Assembly (NCBI GenBank): GCA_002293455.1
Contig: DBDH01000087.1
Location: 18,155-53,802 of the forward strand
Source of the DNA: Treponema sp. UBA937
GTDB taxonomy: Bacteria > Spirochaetota > Spirochaetia > Treponematales > Breznakiellaceae
Reading direction: 5' to 3'
DNA length: 35,648 nucleotides
Numbering within the stretch: the stretch's first letter is position 1; each line of letters opens with the position of its first letter. The notes under the pieces are model-generated. The model did not search any database. It was not told the origin of the DNA and saw nothing but the letters and a program-made list of their open reading frames with translations. The position numbers and the translations under genes were made by a program. Below, one piece after another: positions 7,357 through 15,795 of the stretch.

Positions 7357-7629
7357 GTGGAAAATCAGGTTGAAAAAGCCTCCAGCGGCAAAAAAGAGTT
7401 TGTAGGGGTTGTAAAAAGCGATAAAATGGATAAAACCATTGTTGTTGCCGTTGTAAGCAAGACTCTGCATCCTCTGTATAAGAAGTATGTTACCCGGACT
7501 AAGAAAGTAAAAGCCCACGATGAAACAAATGACGCGAAAGTGGGCGACCGGGTTAGGGTTGTTGAGTGCCGTCCTATCAGCAAGGAAAAGTGTTGGAAGT
7601 TGGCCGAAATTGTCGAAAGGGCAAGATAA
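7357..7629 (+). CDS. rpsQ: 30S ribosomal protein S17
   Basis: The product is a 90-residue OB-fold 16S rRNA-binding protein. It contains GVVKSDKMDKTIVVAV, the HPLYKKYVTRTKK segment and GDRVRVVECRPISK. It uses a GTG start at 7357 with GGGAG upstream. The first 13 residues before KEFVGVV are a short charged extension. Confidence 0.95.
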   Translation: MENQVEKASSGKKEFVGVVKSDKMDKTIVVAVVSKTLHPLYKKYVTRTKKVKAHDETNDAKVGDRVRVVECRPISKEKCWKLAEIVERAR

Positions 7630-7641
7630 GGAGTTTATGAA

Positions 7642-8010
7642 ATGATTCAGGTAGAAAGCTTCCTTAACGTTGCCGATAATTCCGGTGCGAAAACAGTGCA
7701 GTGTATCAAAGTTTTGGGCGGTTCAAAACGAAAATACGCGAGTATCGGCGATATCATTGTGGTGGCGGTGAAGGACGCTCTTCCCACATCCACCATAAAG
7801 AAAGGTTCTGTCGAAAAAGCGGTCATTGTGCGGACGCATAAGGAATACCGCCGTCCGGACGGTACCTATATCAGGTTCGATGATAATGCGTGTGTTATTA
7901 TCGATGCGAACAAGAATCCCAAGGGGAAACGTATCTTTGGGCCGGTGGCCCGGGAACTTCGTGAGCAGGATTATATGAAAATAGTCTCCCTGGCTCCGGA
8001 AGTACTGTAA
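7642..8010 (+). CDS. rplN: 50S ribosomal protein L14
   Basis: The product is a 122-residue interface protein contacting L19 and the 30S body. It begins MIQVESFLNVADNSGAK and contains the signature GTYIRFDDNACVIID and RIFGPVARELRE. Length is exactly typical. The ATG at 7642 has an AAGGAG site. Confidence 0.97.
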   Translation: MIQVESFLNVADNSGAKTVQCIKVLGGSKRKYASIGDIIVVAVKDALPTSTIKKGSVEKAVIVRTHKEYRRPDGTYIRFDDNACVIIDANKNPKGKRIFGPVARELREQDYMKIVSLAPEVL

Positions 8011-8021
8011 GGAGCGGTGAC

Positions 8022-8348
8022 ATGAAAGAAAATGCACCCCATAAGTTCAAACTAAAGAAAGAAGATACCGTTCAGATCATCGCGGGCAAAGACAAGGGAA
8101 AGCGCGGCCGGATTTTGAAAATCCTCCGTGATAAAGACCGTGTCATTGTTGAAGGCGCCAATATCGTAAAAAAAGCGATGAAACGCCGGAATCAGCAGGA
8201 TAGGGGCGGAATTGTTGAAGTTGAGGCTGCGATCCACAGTTCTAATGTGATGATCGTTTGTAAAAAGTGCGGGCCTGTAAAAATCGGTTTTAAAATCGAC
8301 GGAGATAAAAAAATCCGGGTCTGTAGAAAATGCGGAGAGGCGTTGTAA
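8022..8348 (+). CDS. rplX: 50S ribosomal protein L24 with C-terminal zinc ribbon
   Basis: The product is a 108-residue assembly initiator. The KOW motif is seen as VQIIAGKDKGKRGRILKI. The C terminus carries two CxxC pairs, Cys80/Cys83 and Cys101/Cys104, so it should bind zinc; many L24 proteins lack these cysteines. The TAA stop shares its last base with the rplE ATG (TAATG). Confidence 0.95.
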   Translation: MKENAPHKFKLKKEDTVQIIAGKDKGKRGRILKILRDKDRVIVEGANIVKKAMKRRNQQDRGGIVEVEAAIHSSNVMIVCKKCGPVKIGFKIDGDKKIRVCRKCGEAL

Positions 8349-8899
8349 TGAAGAACTACGAACCGCGGCTCAAGAAAATATACCGGGAACAGATTGCTCC
8401 CGAATTGTTCAAAGAGTTCGGATATAAATCAACCATGCAGACTCCCAAGCTGGAAAAAATCGTGGTGAGCATGGGCGTAGGCGAGGCTCTTCAAAATAAG
8501 AAACTGCTTGATGCAGCTATCACCGACCTTACCACCATTACCGGCCAAAAAGCGGTAAAGACTAAGGCCAGAAAGAGTATTGCCAACTTTAAGATTCGTG
8601 AAGGTCAGGAAATCGGCGCGAAAGTTACCCTCCGGGGAGCCATGATGTATGAATTCCTTGACCGTCTGGTAAATACGGCTCTTCCCCGTGTTAAAGACTT
8701 TAGGGGAATAAACCAGAATGCCTTTGACGGTAACGGGAATTATTCTCTTGGTATTACCGAACAAATTATTTTTCCTGAAATCGACTTTGACAAGATCGAA
8801 CGGGTTTGCGGGCTGAATATTGCCATCTGTACATCAGCAAAAACTGATGCCGAGGCCAAAGCTTTTTTGGCTAAGTTTGGTATGCCCTTCAGGAAATAG
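8348..8899 (+). CDS. rplE: 50S ribosomal protein L5
   Basis: The product is a 183-residue 5S rRNA-binding protein. It contains YEPRLKKIYREQIAPEL, VVSMGVGEALQNKK and FPEIDFDKIERVCGLNI. The ATG at 8348 overlaps the rplX stop by one base and gives the expected length; an upstream start at 8330 would add six residues inside rplX. Translation is probably coupled. Confidence 0.97.
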   Translation: MKNYEPRLKKIYREQIAPELFKEFGYKSTMQTPKLEKIVVSMGVGEALQNKKLLDAAITDLTTITGQKAVKTKARKSIANFKIREGQEIGAKVTLRGAMMYEFLDRLVNTALPRVKDFRGINQNAFDGNGNYSLGITEQIIFPEIDFDKIERVCGLNIAICTSAKTDAEAKAFLAKFGMPFRK

Positions 8900-8910
8900 G
8901 AGAGGAGTCC

Positions 8911-9096
8911 ATGGCAAGAAAATCGATGATTATAAAGGCTCTTCGGACGCCAAAATATAAGACAAGAAAAGTCAATCGTTGCAGGATCTGCGGAAGAGCC
9001 AGAGGCTATCTGCGGAAATATGAAATGTGCCGTCTTTGCTTCCGAAAACTCGCGAGCGAAGGGATGATTCCCGGCGTCACTAAATCCAGTTGGTAA
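8911..9096 (+). CDS. rpsN: 30S ribosomal protein S14, zinc type
   Basis: The product is the short 61-residue zinc form of S14. The ribbon is Cys24-x2-Cys27 and Cys40-x2-Cys43, within NRCRICGRARGY and EMCRLCFRKLA. No zinc-independent paralogue is present in the window. An AGGAG site lies upstream of the ATG. Confidence 0.97.
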   Translation: MARKSMIIKALRTPKYKTRKVNRCRICGRARGYLRKYEMCRLCFRKLASEGMIPGVTKSSW

Positions 9097-9111
9097 GGGC
9101 AGGAGAGTAGG

Positions 9112-9510
9112 ATGAGCGTATCAGATCCCGTAGCGGACATGCTGACTAAGATCCGCAATGCCGGTATGGCAAAGCATGAAAAGGTCGATATCCCTGCCTC
9201 AAAGCTTAAGCTTGAGATCGTTAAGATTTTAAAGACGGAAGGGTTTATAAAGAATTTTAAGAAGGTTGCTCAGGGTGAGATAAACACCATCCGGGTTTTC
9301 TTAAAGTATGATGAACAAACATCACCGGTTATCCACGGCATTGAAAAGGTATCTACTCCCGGCCGGCGGGTATACGCGGGGTATAAGAACATGCCCAGGG
9401 TATACAACGGATATGGAACTCTAATCGTATCAACATCGATTGGTGTCACCACTGGTAAGAAAGCTGCTGAAAAGAAAGTCGGCGGCGAGCTTATCTGTAC
9501 TGTCTGGTAA
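9112..9510 (+). CDS. rpsH: 30S ribosomal protein S8
   Basis: The product is a 132-residue central-domain 16S rRNA-binding protein and, in E. coli, the spc-operon regulator. SDPVADMLTKIRNAG at the start and IVSTSIGVTTGKKA near the end are diagnostic. GGAG precedes the ATG. Confidence 0.97.
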   Translation: MSVSDPVADMLTKIRNAGMAKHEKVDIPASKLKLEIVKILKTEGFIKNFKKVAQGEINTIRVFLKYDEQTSPVIHGIEKVSTPGRRVYAGYKNMPRVYNGYGTLIVSTSIGVTTGKKAAEKKVGGELICTVW

Positions 9511-9519
9511 GAGGGAATT

Positions 9520-10059
9520 ATGTCGCGTGTCGGAAAAATACCGGTTAAGGTTCCAGCGGGTGTAAAAGTTTCATTTCAAGATGAAGTGATGACTGTTGAA
9601 GGCCCCAAGGGAACATTAACCCAGAAATACCATCCTGTAATAACCTTTGAGCCCCAGGGTGATGAGATCGTTGTTGCACGGGTAAATGAAGAGAAACAGA
9701 CCAAAGCCTTCCACGGCTTGTACCGGAATCTGCTGAATAATATGGTTATAGGCGTTTCCGCCGGATTTACCAAGGTGTTGATCATTAATGGCGTCGGCTT
9801 TAGGGCGGAAGTTCAGGGAAATATCCTTTCCATGAACCTTGGCTTTTCAAACGATGTGTTTGTAGGCATTCCGGATGATCTTAAAGTTGAAGTGGAAGCC
9901 GGCGGAAAGGTAACTATCGGCGGTATTGATAAACAGCGTGTCGGCGAGTTCGCTTCTCAGATTCGTAAGCTCCGGCTGCCTGAACCTTATAAAGGCAAGG
10001 GAATCCGGTATGAAGATGAAATAATCAGAAGGAAAGTCGGTAAGTCCGGCGTTAAATAG
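9520..10059 (+). CDS. rplF: 50S ribosomal protein L6
   Basis: The product is a 179-residue two-domain protein near the GTPase-associated centre. It starts MSRVGKIPVKVPAGV and ends with the family segment EPYKGKGIRYEDEIIRRKVGK. Length is standard. It lies nine bases after rpsH. Confidence 0.97.
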   Translation: MSRVGKIPVKVPAGVKVSFQDEVMTVEGPKGTLTQKYHPVITFEPQGDEIVVARVNEEKQTKAFHGLYRNLLNNMVIGVSAGFTKVLIINGVGFRAEVQGNILSMNLGFSNDVFVGIPDDLKVEVEAGGKVTIGGIDKQRVGEFASQIRKLRLPEPYKGKGIRYEDEIIRRKVGKSGVK

Positions 10060-10068
10060 GGTTAAGCT

Positions 10069-10431
10069 ATGATACGGAAAATGATAGAAAAGGACAGAAA
10101 GCGGCTTAAGAGAAAGATTCACATCAGAAAGCGCATTTCCGGTACGGCCGATTGTCCCCGGATGAGTGTTTTCAGAAGTAACAAAGCTCTGTCTATTCAG
10201 GTTATTGATGATGCCAAAGGTCATACCATCGCGTCCGCTTCTACTTATGAAGATGAATTGAAAGCGATTAAGCGGAATGTGGAAGGCGCGGGACAATTAG
10301 GCGAAATAATGGGGAAACGGCTTCTTGAGAAGAATATTACACAGGTGATCTTCGACAGGAACGGTTATCTTTATCATGGAATTGTAAAAGCCATGGCTGA
10401 CGGGGCCCGGAAAGCCGGCGTTCAGTTCTAG
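10069..10431 (+). CDS. rplR: 50S ribosomal protein L18
   Basis: The product is a 120-residue 5S rRNA-binding partner of L5. Typical features are the basic N terminus, the PRMSVFRSNKALSIQVIDD strand and the terminal FDRNGYLYHGIVKAMADGAR segment. It lies nine bases after rplF. Confidence 0.96.
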   Translation: MIRKMIEKDRKRLKRKIHIRKRISGTADCPRMSVFRSNKALSIQVIDDAKGHTIASASTYEDELKAIKRNVEGAGQLGEIMGKRLLEKNITQVIFDRNGYLYHGIVKAMADGARKAGVQF

Positions 10432-10439
10432 GGGGCGGA

Positions 10440-10988
10440 ATGGAAAACTCAAGAGAACCAAGAGAACATAGAGGAAGAGATCGAGATAACCGCGAAAAAC
10501 GCGGCGAAGACAAAGAATTTGTCGAGAAGCTCGTTAAACTTAACCGAACCGCGAAAGTTGTGAAAGGCGGACGCCGTTTTTCGTTTTCCGCGTTAACTGT
10601 GGTGGGAGACCGCAAAGGCAATGTCGGATTTGGTTTCGGTAAGGCTAACGATGTTTCCGAAGCCATTCGGAAGAGTATCGATAAAGCTAAGCGGAATATG
10701 ATTTCTCTTCCCATTAAAAACGGTACGATCCCTCATGAAATTATCGGGGATTTTAAGTCTTCATCGGTTTTGTTGAAGCCCGCGTGTTCGGGAACCGGGA
10801 TTATTGCCGGCGGACCTGTCCGGGCGATTATGGAAGCCGGCGGAATCACCGACATTTTGAGCAAATCAATCGGCGCCAGCAATCAATATAATGTGGTGAA
10901 AGCGACTTTTGCGGGCATTTCCAAAATGATGGATGTAAAGAGCGTCGCGAAGAACAGGGGGAAATCCCTGAAAGAATTGTGGGGTTAG
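10440..10988 (+). CDS. rpsE: 30S ribosomal protein S5
   Basis: The product is a 182-residue decoding-fidelity protein at the mRNA entry site. The dsRNA-binding-like domain begins LVKLNRTAKVVKGGRRFSF, and the second domain contains LLKPACSGTGIIAGGPVRAI. The first 25 or so residues are an unusually charged Arg/Glu/Asp-rich extension (MENSREPREHRGRDRDN). The start at 10440 has GGGGCGG upstream. Confidence 0.96.
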   Translation: MENSREPREHRGRDRDNREKRGEDKEFVEKLVKLNRTAKVVKGGRRFSFSALTVVGDRKGNVGFGFGKANDVSEAIRKSIDKAKRNMISLPIKNGTIPHEIIGDFKSSSVLLKPACSGTGIIAGGPVRAIMEAGGITDILSKSIGASNQYNVVKATFAGISKMMDVKSVAKNRGKSLKELWG

Positions 10989-10991
10989 GAA

Positions 10992-11177
10992 ATGGCACAA
11001 AAAGTTAGAATTCGTCTTGTGCGGAGTACCATTGGCAGCCTTCCCAATCAGCGGGCAACCGTCCGGTGTCTTGGGCTTCGGAAGATCGGTTCCTGTACCG
11101 AAAAAGAAGCGACTCCCGCGATTATGGGGATGGTGAAGACCGTCAGTCATCTCGTCTCGGTAGAGGAGATTAAATAA
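10992..11177 (+). CDS. rpmD: 50S ribosomal protein L30
   Basis: The product is a 61-residue protein with the typical VRIRLVRSTIGSLPNQR opening and RCLGLRKIGSC. The final TAA overlaps the rplO ATG by one base (TAATG). It starts three bases after rpsE. Confidence 0.95.
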   Translation: MAQKVRIRLVRSTIGSLPNQRATVRCLGLRKIGSCTEKEATPAIMGMVKTVSHLVSVEEIK

Positions 11178-11641
11178 TGCATGATTTTAACCTGAGCGCA
11201 CCAGCCGGTGCCAATAAACGCAAGCGGATTGTCGGCCGCGGACAAGGTTCCGGCCGTGGTTCTACCGCCGGAAAAGGCAATAAAGGACAGCAGTCACGCT
11301 CCGGCGGAAAAACTTATGTCGGGTTTGAAGGCGGTCAGATGCCTCTGTACCGCCGGCTCGCTCACCGGGGATTCTCAAATTATCCTTTTAAGAAGGTTTT
11401 TCAGGTGATCAACCTGGGTGAAGTCCAGAAAAGGTATAACGATGGGGAAACCGTCAGCGTGGAAACCCTCATTCAGAAAGGTTTGATTAAAAGTTCTGTA
11501 CCGGTTAAGATCCTCGGAGATGGGGAATTTACTAAGAAGCTCACCATTGACGCGGTTGCTATTTCGGCATCGGCAAAAGAAAAGGTTGAGAAAGCCGGCG
11601 GCTCGGTCGCAGAAACTACACCGCGTTCACGCGATGCATAA
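11177..11641 (+). CDS. rplO: 50S ribosomal protein L15
   Basis: The product is a 154-residue late-assembly 50S protein. The Gly/Arg-rich N-terminal arm reads RIVGRGQGSGRGSTAGKG, followed by FEGGQMPLYRRLAHRGF. The last residues after GGSVAE form a short non-conserved tail. A strong hairpin (11649-11690) separates it from secY. Confidence 0.96.
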   Translation: MHDFNLSAPAGANKRKRIVGRGQGSGRGSTAGKGNKGQQSRSGGKTYVGFEGGQMPLYRRLAHRGFSNYPFKKVFQVINLGEVQKRYNDGETVSVETLIQKGLIKSSVPVKILGDGEFTKKLTIDAVAISASAKEKVEKAGGSVAETTPRSRDA

Positions 11642-11648
11642 GCATCAA

Positions 11649-11690
11649 GGCATTCTTTAAAAACTATTGTATGGTTTTTTAGAGAATGCC
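11649..11690 (+). promoter_or_regulatory. 15-bp hairpin between rplO and secY
   Basis: Arm 11649-11663 pairs with 11676-11690 across all 15 positions with one G-U pair, around a 12-base loop. It fills most of the 63-base spacer. AGGGGG follows directly as part of the secY ribosome-binding site, not a T-run. It is therefore more likely an RNA processing or stability element, or a translational control of secY, than a terminator. Confidence 0.6.
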
Positions 11691-11704
11691 AGGGGGAATT
11701 ATTC

Positions 11705-13033
11705 ATGGCTAATCCATTGGTAGGTATTTTTAGAGTTAAGGAACTCAGGGAACGGATTTTGTTCACCGCGGTAATGCTCATCATTTTCCGCCTTGGCGCG
11801 ATACTTCCGATTCCGGGGATTAACATCAGTGAGCTGAACGCGTATTTCCAATCCCAGGCGAATTCGGGAAACGCTATTGTTGATTACTTGGACTTCTTCG
11901 CCGGCGGCGCTTTTTCAAACTTCTCCGTCTTCATGCTGGGGATCATGCCTTACATTTCCATGTCCATCATCATGCAGCTTCTGCTGATTGTGTTTCCTTC
12001 GCTCAAAAAGTTGTCCGAGGAAGATGGCGGAAAGAAGAAAATTCAAGGTTATCAGCGGATAGGTACTGTGGCGGTTTGTCTTGTGCAGTCATTTGCCGTA
12101 ACCCGCTATGCCGAGTCCATTTCCCGTGTGGTCCCTGATCTGCTTACCGTTTCCATGCTGTCATTTACGCTTATCGCGATGATGACGGTTACCACGGGAA
12201 CCATGTTCCTCATGTGGATCGGCGAACAGATTACGAAGCGCGGTATCGGAAACGGTATCTCTTTGCTGATTTTTGCCGGTATTGTGGCGCGGCTTCCCCA
12301 GGCTGTCTGGGAACTCATTGTCAAGGTCCGGGCCAGAGAACTTAACCTGGTATTCGTTATCATCGTTTTGATTATGTTTATCGGTATTGTTACTCTTGTT
12401 GTGTTTGAACAGCAGGGGCAGCGGAAAATACCGGTTAACTACGCGAAGCGTGTTGTAGGCCGGAAAATGTACGGCGCGCAGAACACGTATATTCCTTTTA
12501 AAATCAATCCGTCTGGGGTCATTCCTGTCATTTTTGCGTCGTCAATTTTGACTTTCCCCCTTCAGATTGCTCAAACAGTGGGCGGTAATGTGGCTTGGCT
12601 CGCGGCTGTGTCCAGGGCGCTGAATCCCCAAGGTTTATTGTACAATGTTTTGTATGTTTTTCTGATCGTCTTCTTTGCGTATTTCTATACTCAGGTCAGT
12701 TTGAATCCTGTCGAAATCGCGAAGAATATCCGTGAAAACGGCGGTTCCATTCCCGGAATCCGGTCGGACAGAATAGAAGAACATTTGACAAAGATATTGA
12801 ACCGTATCGTGCTGCCCGGATCTTTGTATCTTGCGGTTATCGCGGTACTGCCGACGATTATTCAGCGGCTGTTCAATTTCCCCCCCTCAATTACGTATTT
12901 GATGGGCGGTACTTCACTCTTGATTTTGGTCGGTGTTGATTTGGATACCATGAGTCAGGTTGAAGCATTGCTCAAAATGCATCATCATGACGGACTTACG
13001 AAAAAAGGCCGGATTCGGGGAAGGAATTTATAG
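11705..13033 (+). CDS. secY: Preprotein translocase subunit SecY
   Basis: The product is the 442-residue channel subunit of the Sec translocon in the inner membrane. About ten hydrophobic segments are visible. Family signatures include FRLGAILPIPGI near residue 29, a plug-region segment DYLDFFAGGAFSNFSVF, and the cytoplasmic loop YAKRVVGRKMYG. The C terminus is basic. The ATG at 11705 follows AGGGGG. Its place between rplO and rpmJ is the usual spc arrangement, but adk, map and infA are absent downstream. Confidence 0.97.
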   Translation: MANPLVGIFRVKELRERILFTAVMLIIFRLGAILPIPGINISELNAYFQSQANSGNAIVDYLDFFAGGAFSNFSVFMLGIMPYISMSIIMQLLLIVFPSLKKLSEEDGGKKKIQGYQRIGTVAVCLVQSFAVTRYAESISRVVPDLLTVSMLSFTLIAMMTVTTGTMFLMWIGEQITKRGIGNGISLLIFAGIVARLPQAVWELIVKVRARELNLVFVIIVLIMFIGIVTLVVFEQQGQRKIPVNYAKRVVGRKMYGAQNTYIPFKINPSGVIPVIFASSILTFPLQIAQTVGGNVAWLAAVSRALNPQGLLYNVLYVFLIVFFAYFYTQVSLNPVEIAKNIRENGGSIPGIRSDRIEEHLTKILNRIVLPGSLYLAVIAVLPTIIQRLFNFPPSITYLMGGTSLLILVGVDLDTMSQVEALLKMHHHDGLTKKGRIRGRNL

Positions 13034-13078
13034 TTGTTTTTCGGTCGGATGGATCGGGAAACTGTTTTGACCACTAGG

Positions 13079-13100
13079 CGAATTGCGGAAAATTCGTTTT
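13079..13100 (+). terminator. Weak attenuator-like hairpin after secY
   Basis: CGAATT (13079-13084) pairs with AATTCG (13091-13096), followed by TTTT. A six-bp AT-rich stem with four T is a weak terminator at best. It lies in the 148-base secY-rpmJ spacer and may tune downstream transcription. No convincing promoter was found in this spacer. Confidence 0.3.
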
Positions 13101-13181
13101 AATAGAATGATACGGTTTTATGCGGCCCCAAGCTACAAAGCATGAAATCTTATTAACTAGATTAAAAAGGGAGAACTTAGG

Positions 13182-13295
13182 ATGAAAGTCCGGACAAGTG
13201 TAAAACCTATTTGCGATAAATGCAAAGTGATTAAGCGGAACGGAATTGTCCGTATCGTTTGTCAGAATCCCAAACATAAGCAGAAGCAAGGTTAA
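13182..13295 (+). CDS. rpmJ: 50S ribosomal protein L36, zinc type
   Basis: The 37-residue product begins MKVRTSVKPICDKCKVI. The zinc ligands Cys11, Cys14, Cys27 and His32 are all present, so this is the zinc-binding form. Length and sequence match the family exactly. GGGAG lies upstream of the ATG. It sits between secY and rpsM. Confidence 0.96.
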   Translation: MKVRTSVKPICDKCKVIKRNGIVRIVCQNPKHKQKQG

Positions 13296-13304
13296 GGGGG
13301 ATTC

Positions 13305-13670
13305 ATGGCACGTATAGCGGGGGTTGACCTCCCCAACAAACATGTTAATATCGCTTTAACGTATATTTTCGGGATTGGGCGTTCCAGCGCGGATGAAATT
13401 TGCGAAAAGGCAAAAATCGATCCCATGCGCTTTATCAATGATCTTTCTCAGGAAGAGTTGAATGAGCTCAGGACGCTCATTGATAACGATTATAAAGTGG
13501 AAGGCCGTTTAAGAACCGAAATTGCTCTGAATATCAAGCGGCTTATGGATATTGGCTGTTACCGTGGCTTGCGTCACAGAAAGGGCTTGCCCCTTCGCGG
13601 TCAGCGGACCCGGACCAATGCGCGTACCCGGAAAGGCAAGAAGAAGACCGTTGCCGGCAAGAAGAAATAG
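13305..13670 (+). CDS. rpsM: 30S ribosomal protein S13
   Basis: The product is a 121-residue head protein contacting tRNAs and S19. It starts MARIAGVDLPNKH and contains RGLRHRKGLPLRGQRTRTN. The basic tail ends KTVAGKKK. GGGGG precedes the ATG nine bases after rpmJ. Confidence 0.97.
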   Translation: MARIAGVDLPNKHVNIALTYIFGIGRSSADEICEKAKIDPMRFINDLSQEELNELRTLIDNDYKVEGRLRTEIALNIKRLMDIGCYRGLRHRKGLPLRGQRTRTNARTRKGKKKTVAGKKK

Positions 13671-13686
13671 CGGAGGACAGTGATAA

Positions 13687-14079
13687 GTGGCTGCTAATAA
13701 CAAGAATACAAAGAAGCGGAAAGAGAAAAAGTCCGTATATGAAGGGAACGTATATATTCAAGCGACGTTCAATAATACTATCGTTACGATTACAGACCTT
13801 ATGGGTAACGCTATTTCCTGGGCAAGTTCCGGCGGGCTTAACTTTAGGGGCGCAAAGAAATCGACGCCTTTTGCCGCTCAGTCGGTAACGGAAACCGCCG
13901 CGCAGAAAGCTCTCCAGGTTGGGCTCCGTGAAGTACATGTCTATGTAAAAGGTCCCGGAATCGGCCGCGAATCGGCTATTCGTCAGCTTGGCGCTTTGGG
14001 AATTAAAGTAAAGTCTATCAATGATGTGACCCCTATTCCGCATAACGGCTGCCGGCCTAAGAAAACACGGCGCATTTAA
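13687..14079 (+). CDS. rpsK: 30S ribosomal protein S11
   Basis: The product is a 130-residue platform protein. It contains ATFNNTIVTITDLMGN, ASSGGLNFRGAKKSTPFAAQ and the C-terminal NGCRPKKTRRI. It starts with GTG at 13687, with GGAGG upstream. The N terminus is lysine-rich. Confidence 0.97.
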   Translation: MAANNKNTKKRKEKKSVYEGNVYIQATFNNTIVTITDLMGNAISWASSGGLNFRGAKKSTPFAAQSVTETAAQKALQVGLREVHVYVKGPGIGRESAIRQLGALGIKVKSINDVTPIPHNGCRPKKTRRI

Positions 14080-14094
14080 TTAAGGAGAAACGCA

Positions 14095-14730
14095 ATGGCA
14101 CGATATACAGGACCTGTCTGCCGGCTTTGCCGCACTGAGCAGAAAAAGCTCATGCTGAAAGGCGACCGCTGTAAGAGCGACAAATGTCCCATAAATAAAA
14201 AACGCGCTGCTCCGGGAAAAGATCCCAAAGCCAGGGCGGGAAAACGTTCCGATTATGGTTTGCAGCTTCGTGAAAAACAGAAGCTCAAGAGAATTTACGG
14301 TATGCAGGAAAAGCAGTTTAGTCTTTTCTTTGAAAGGGCGCTCCGTATGCCCGGTATTACCGGTGAAAATTTGTTTGAATTATTGGAACGCAGAATTGAT
14401 AATGTTGTATATAGAATGAGGTTTGCGGCAAGCAGGTCTCAGGCGAGGCAGATTGTACTGCATGGTCATGTAACTGTGAACGGGAAACGGGTAAATATCC
14501 CTTCCTATTTGGTACGGCCGAATGATGTTATCGAAATTAAAGAATCCAGTAAAAACTTGGTAGTAGTAAAAGAGGCGCTTAAGGAATTCGGCAAGTCCGG
14601 GCTTATGCCTTGGCTTCAGCTTGATCCCGACGCTATGAAAGGTACGTTCATGGCTGTTCCCAGACGCAGTGATATAACCGACTTGGCGGATATTAAGGAA
14701 CAGATGATCGTCGAATTATATTCTAAATAA
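14095..14730 (+). CDS. rpsD: 30S ribosomal protein S4, zinc type
   Basis: The product is a 211-residue primary 16S rRNA-binding protein. Cys9, Cys12, Cys26 and Cys31 form the zinc site of C-plus S4 proteins. The S4 RNA-binding domain is seen as RRIDNVVYRMRFAASRSQA and VTVNGKRVNIPSYLV. An AAGGAG site precedes the ATG. It sits directly before rpoA, as in the alpha operon. Confidence 0.97.
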   Translation: MARYTGPVCRLCRTEQKKLMLKGDRCKSDKCPINKKRAAPGKDPKARAGKRSDYGLQLREKQKLKRIYGMQEKQFSLFFERALRMPGITGENLFELLERRIDNVVYRMRFAASRSQARQIVLHGHVTVNGKRVNIPSYLVRPNDVIEIKESSKNLVVVKEALKEFGKSGLMPWLQLDPDAMKGTFMAVPRRSDITDLADIKEQMIVELYSK

Positions 14731-14739
14731 GGAGTCCCC

Positions 14740-15795
14740 ATGGCCCGTAAGAACCTTCTTAAAGGATTCAAACGTCCGAAAGGTATCACCTTTGAGCATG
14801 GTGAACTTAAAGCTGATTATGGTAAGTTCATTGTTGCTCCATTCGAACCTGGTTTTGGTACGACGGTGGGAAATACTTTGCGGAGGGTGCTCCTGTCTTC
14901 AATTCAGGGATACGCGATTACTGCCGTCAAAATTACTTCCTATGACGCTGACGGGGTTCCTCATAATGTATCGAGTGAGTTTGAGACTATACCCAATATC
15001 GTGGAAGACACCCTTGAAGTGATCAACAATCTCAAACAAATCAGGCTTAAACTTCCTGAAGACGTAGAGCAGGATACCGTGCTGTATGAATGGTCCGGTA
15101 AAGGTGAAATCAAAAGTGATGATTTTGCCCGGATTGGTCAGGTTGAAGTGCTAAGCGCCGGACATCATGTTATGACTTTGATGGATGATGCCAAACTTGA
15201 GTTTGAAGTTCAAATTGATTTGGGCCGCGGTTATGTTCCTTCTGATGTGAATGATCGGTATATTGAGGTAATCGGTACTATCCCTATGGACGCGATATTT
15301 TCTCCTGTAAAGAAGGTGAAATTTGCCGTGGAACCCACTCGTGTTGGGCAGCGGAGCGATTACGATAAGCTGGTCCTGGAAGTTTGGACCGATGGTACCA
15401 TTAAACCGGATGACGCGTTAGCGGAAGCGGCCAAGGTTGCTAAAGATCATTTTTCTGTTTTTATCAATTTTGATGAAAACGGTATTGGAACGGATGATGA
15501 TTTGGATCAAGATGATGAGAGAATCCGCCAGATTCTTTTTACTCCGGTGGAAGAATTGGAGTTATCTGTCAGATCTTCAAATTGTTTGAAAAATGCGAAT
15601 ATTAAGACCATTGGGGAATTGACCCGGAAAACCGAAGATGATATTGCCAAGACAAGAAATTTTGGCAAGAAATCCCTCCAGGAAATCAAGGAAAAATTGA
15701 AAGATTGGAATTTGAGCCTTGGAATTACGGATACAAACCTTCTAAAGAACGCGGTCAGAGTGCCCCCGAAAAAGGAAGAGAAAGATGAAGCATAG
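14740..15795 (+). CDS. rpoA: RNA polymerase alpha subunit
   Basis: The product is 351 residues and dimerises to nucleate RNA polymerase. The N-terminal domain contains GFGTTVGNTLRRVLLSSIQG. The C-terminal domain contains VRSSNCLKNANIKTIGEL, with Arg278 equivalent to the DNA-contacting arginine of UP-element recognition. An acidic stretch (GTDDDLDQDDER) links the domains. The ATG at 14740 has GGAG upstream. The last 11 bases overlap rplQ, so the two are probably coupled. Confidence 0.98.
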   Translation: MARKNLLKGFKRPKGITFEHGELKADYGKFIVAPFEPGFGTTVGNTLRRVLLSSIQGYAITAVKITSYDADGVPHNVSSEFETIPNIVEDTLEVINNLKQIRLKLPEDVEQDTVLYEWSGKGEIKSDDFARIGQVEVLSAGHHVMTLMDDAKLEFEVQIDLGRGYVPSDVNDRYIEVIGTIPMDAIFSPVKKVKFAVEPTRVGQRSDYDKLVLEVWTDGTIKPDDALAEAAKVAKDHFSVFINFDENGIGTDDDLDQDDERIRQILFTPVEELELSVRSSNCLKNANIKTIGELTRKTEDDIAKTRNFGKKSLQEIKEKLKDWNLSLGITDTNLLKNAVRVPPKKEEKDEA

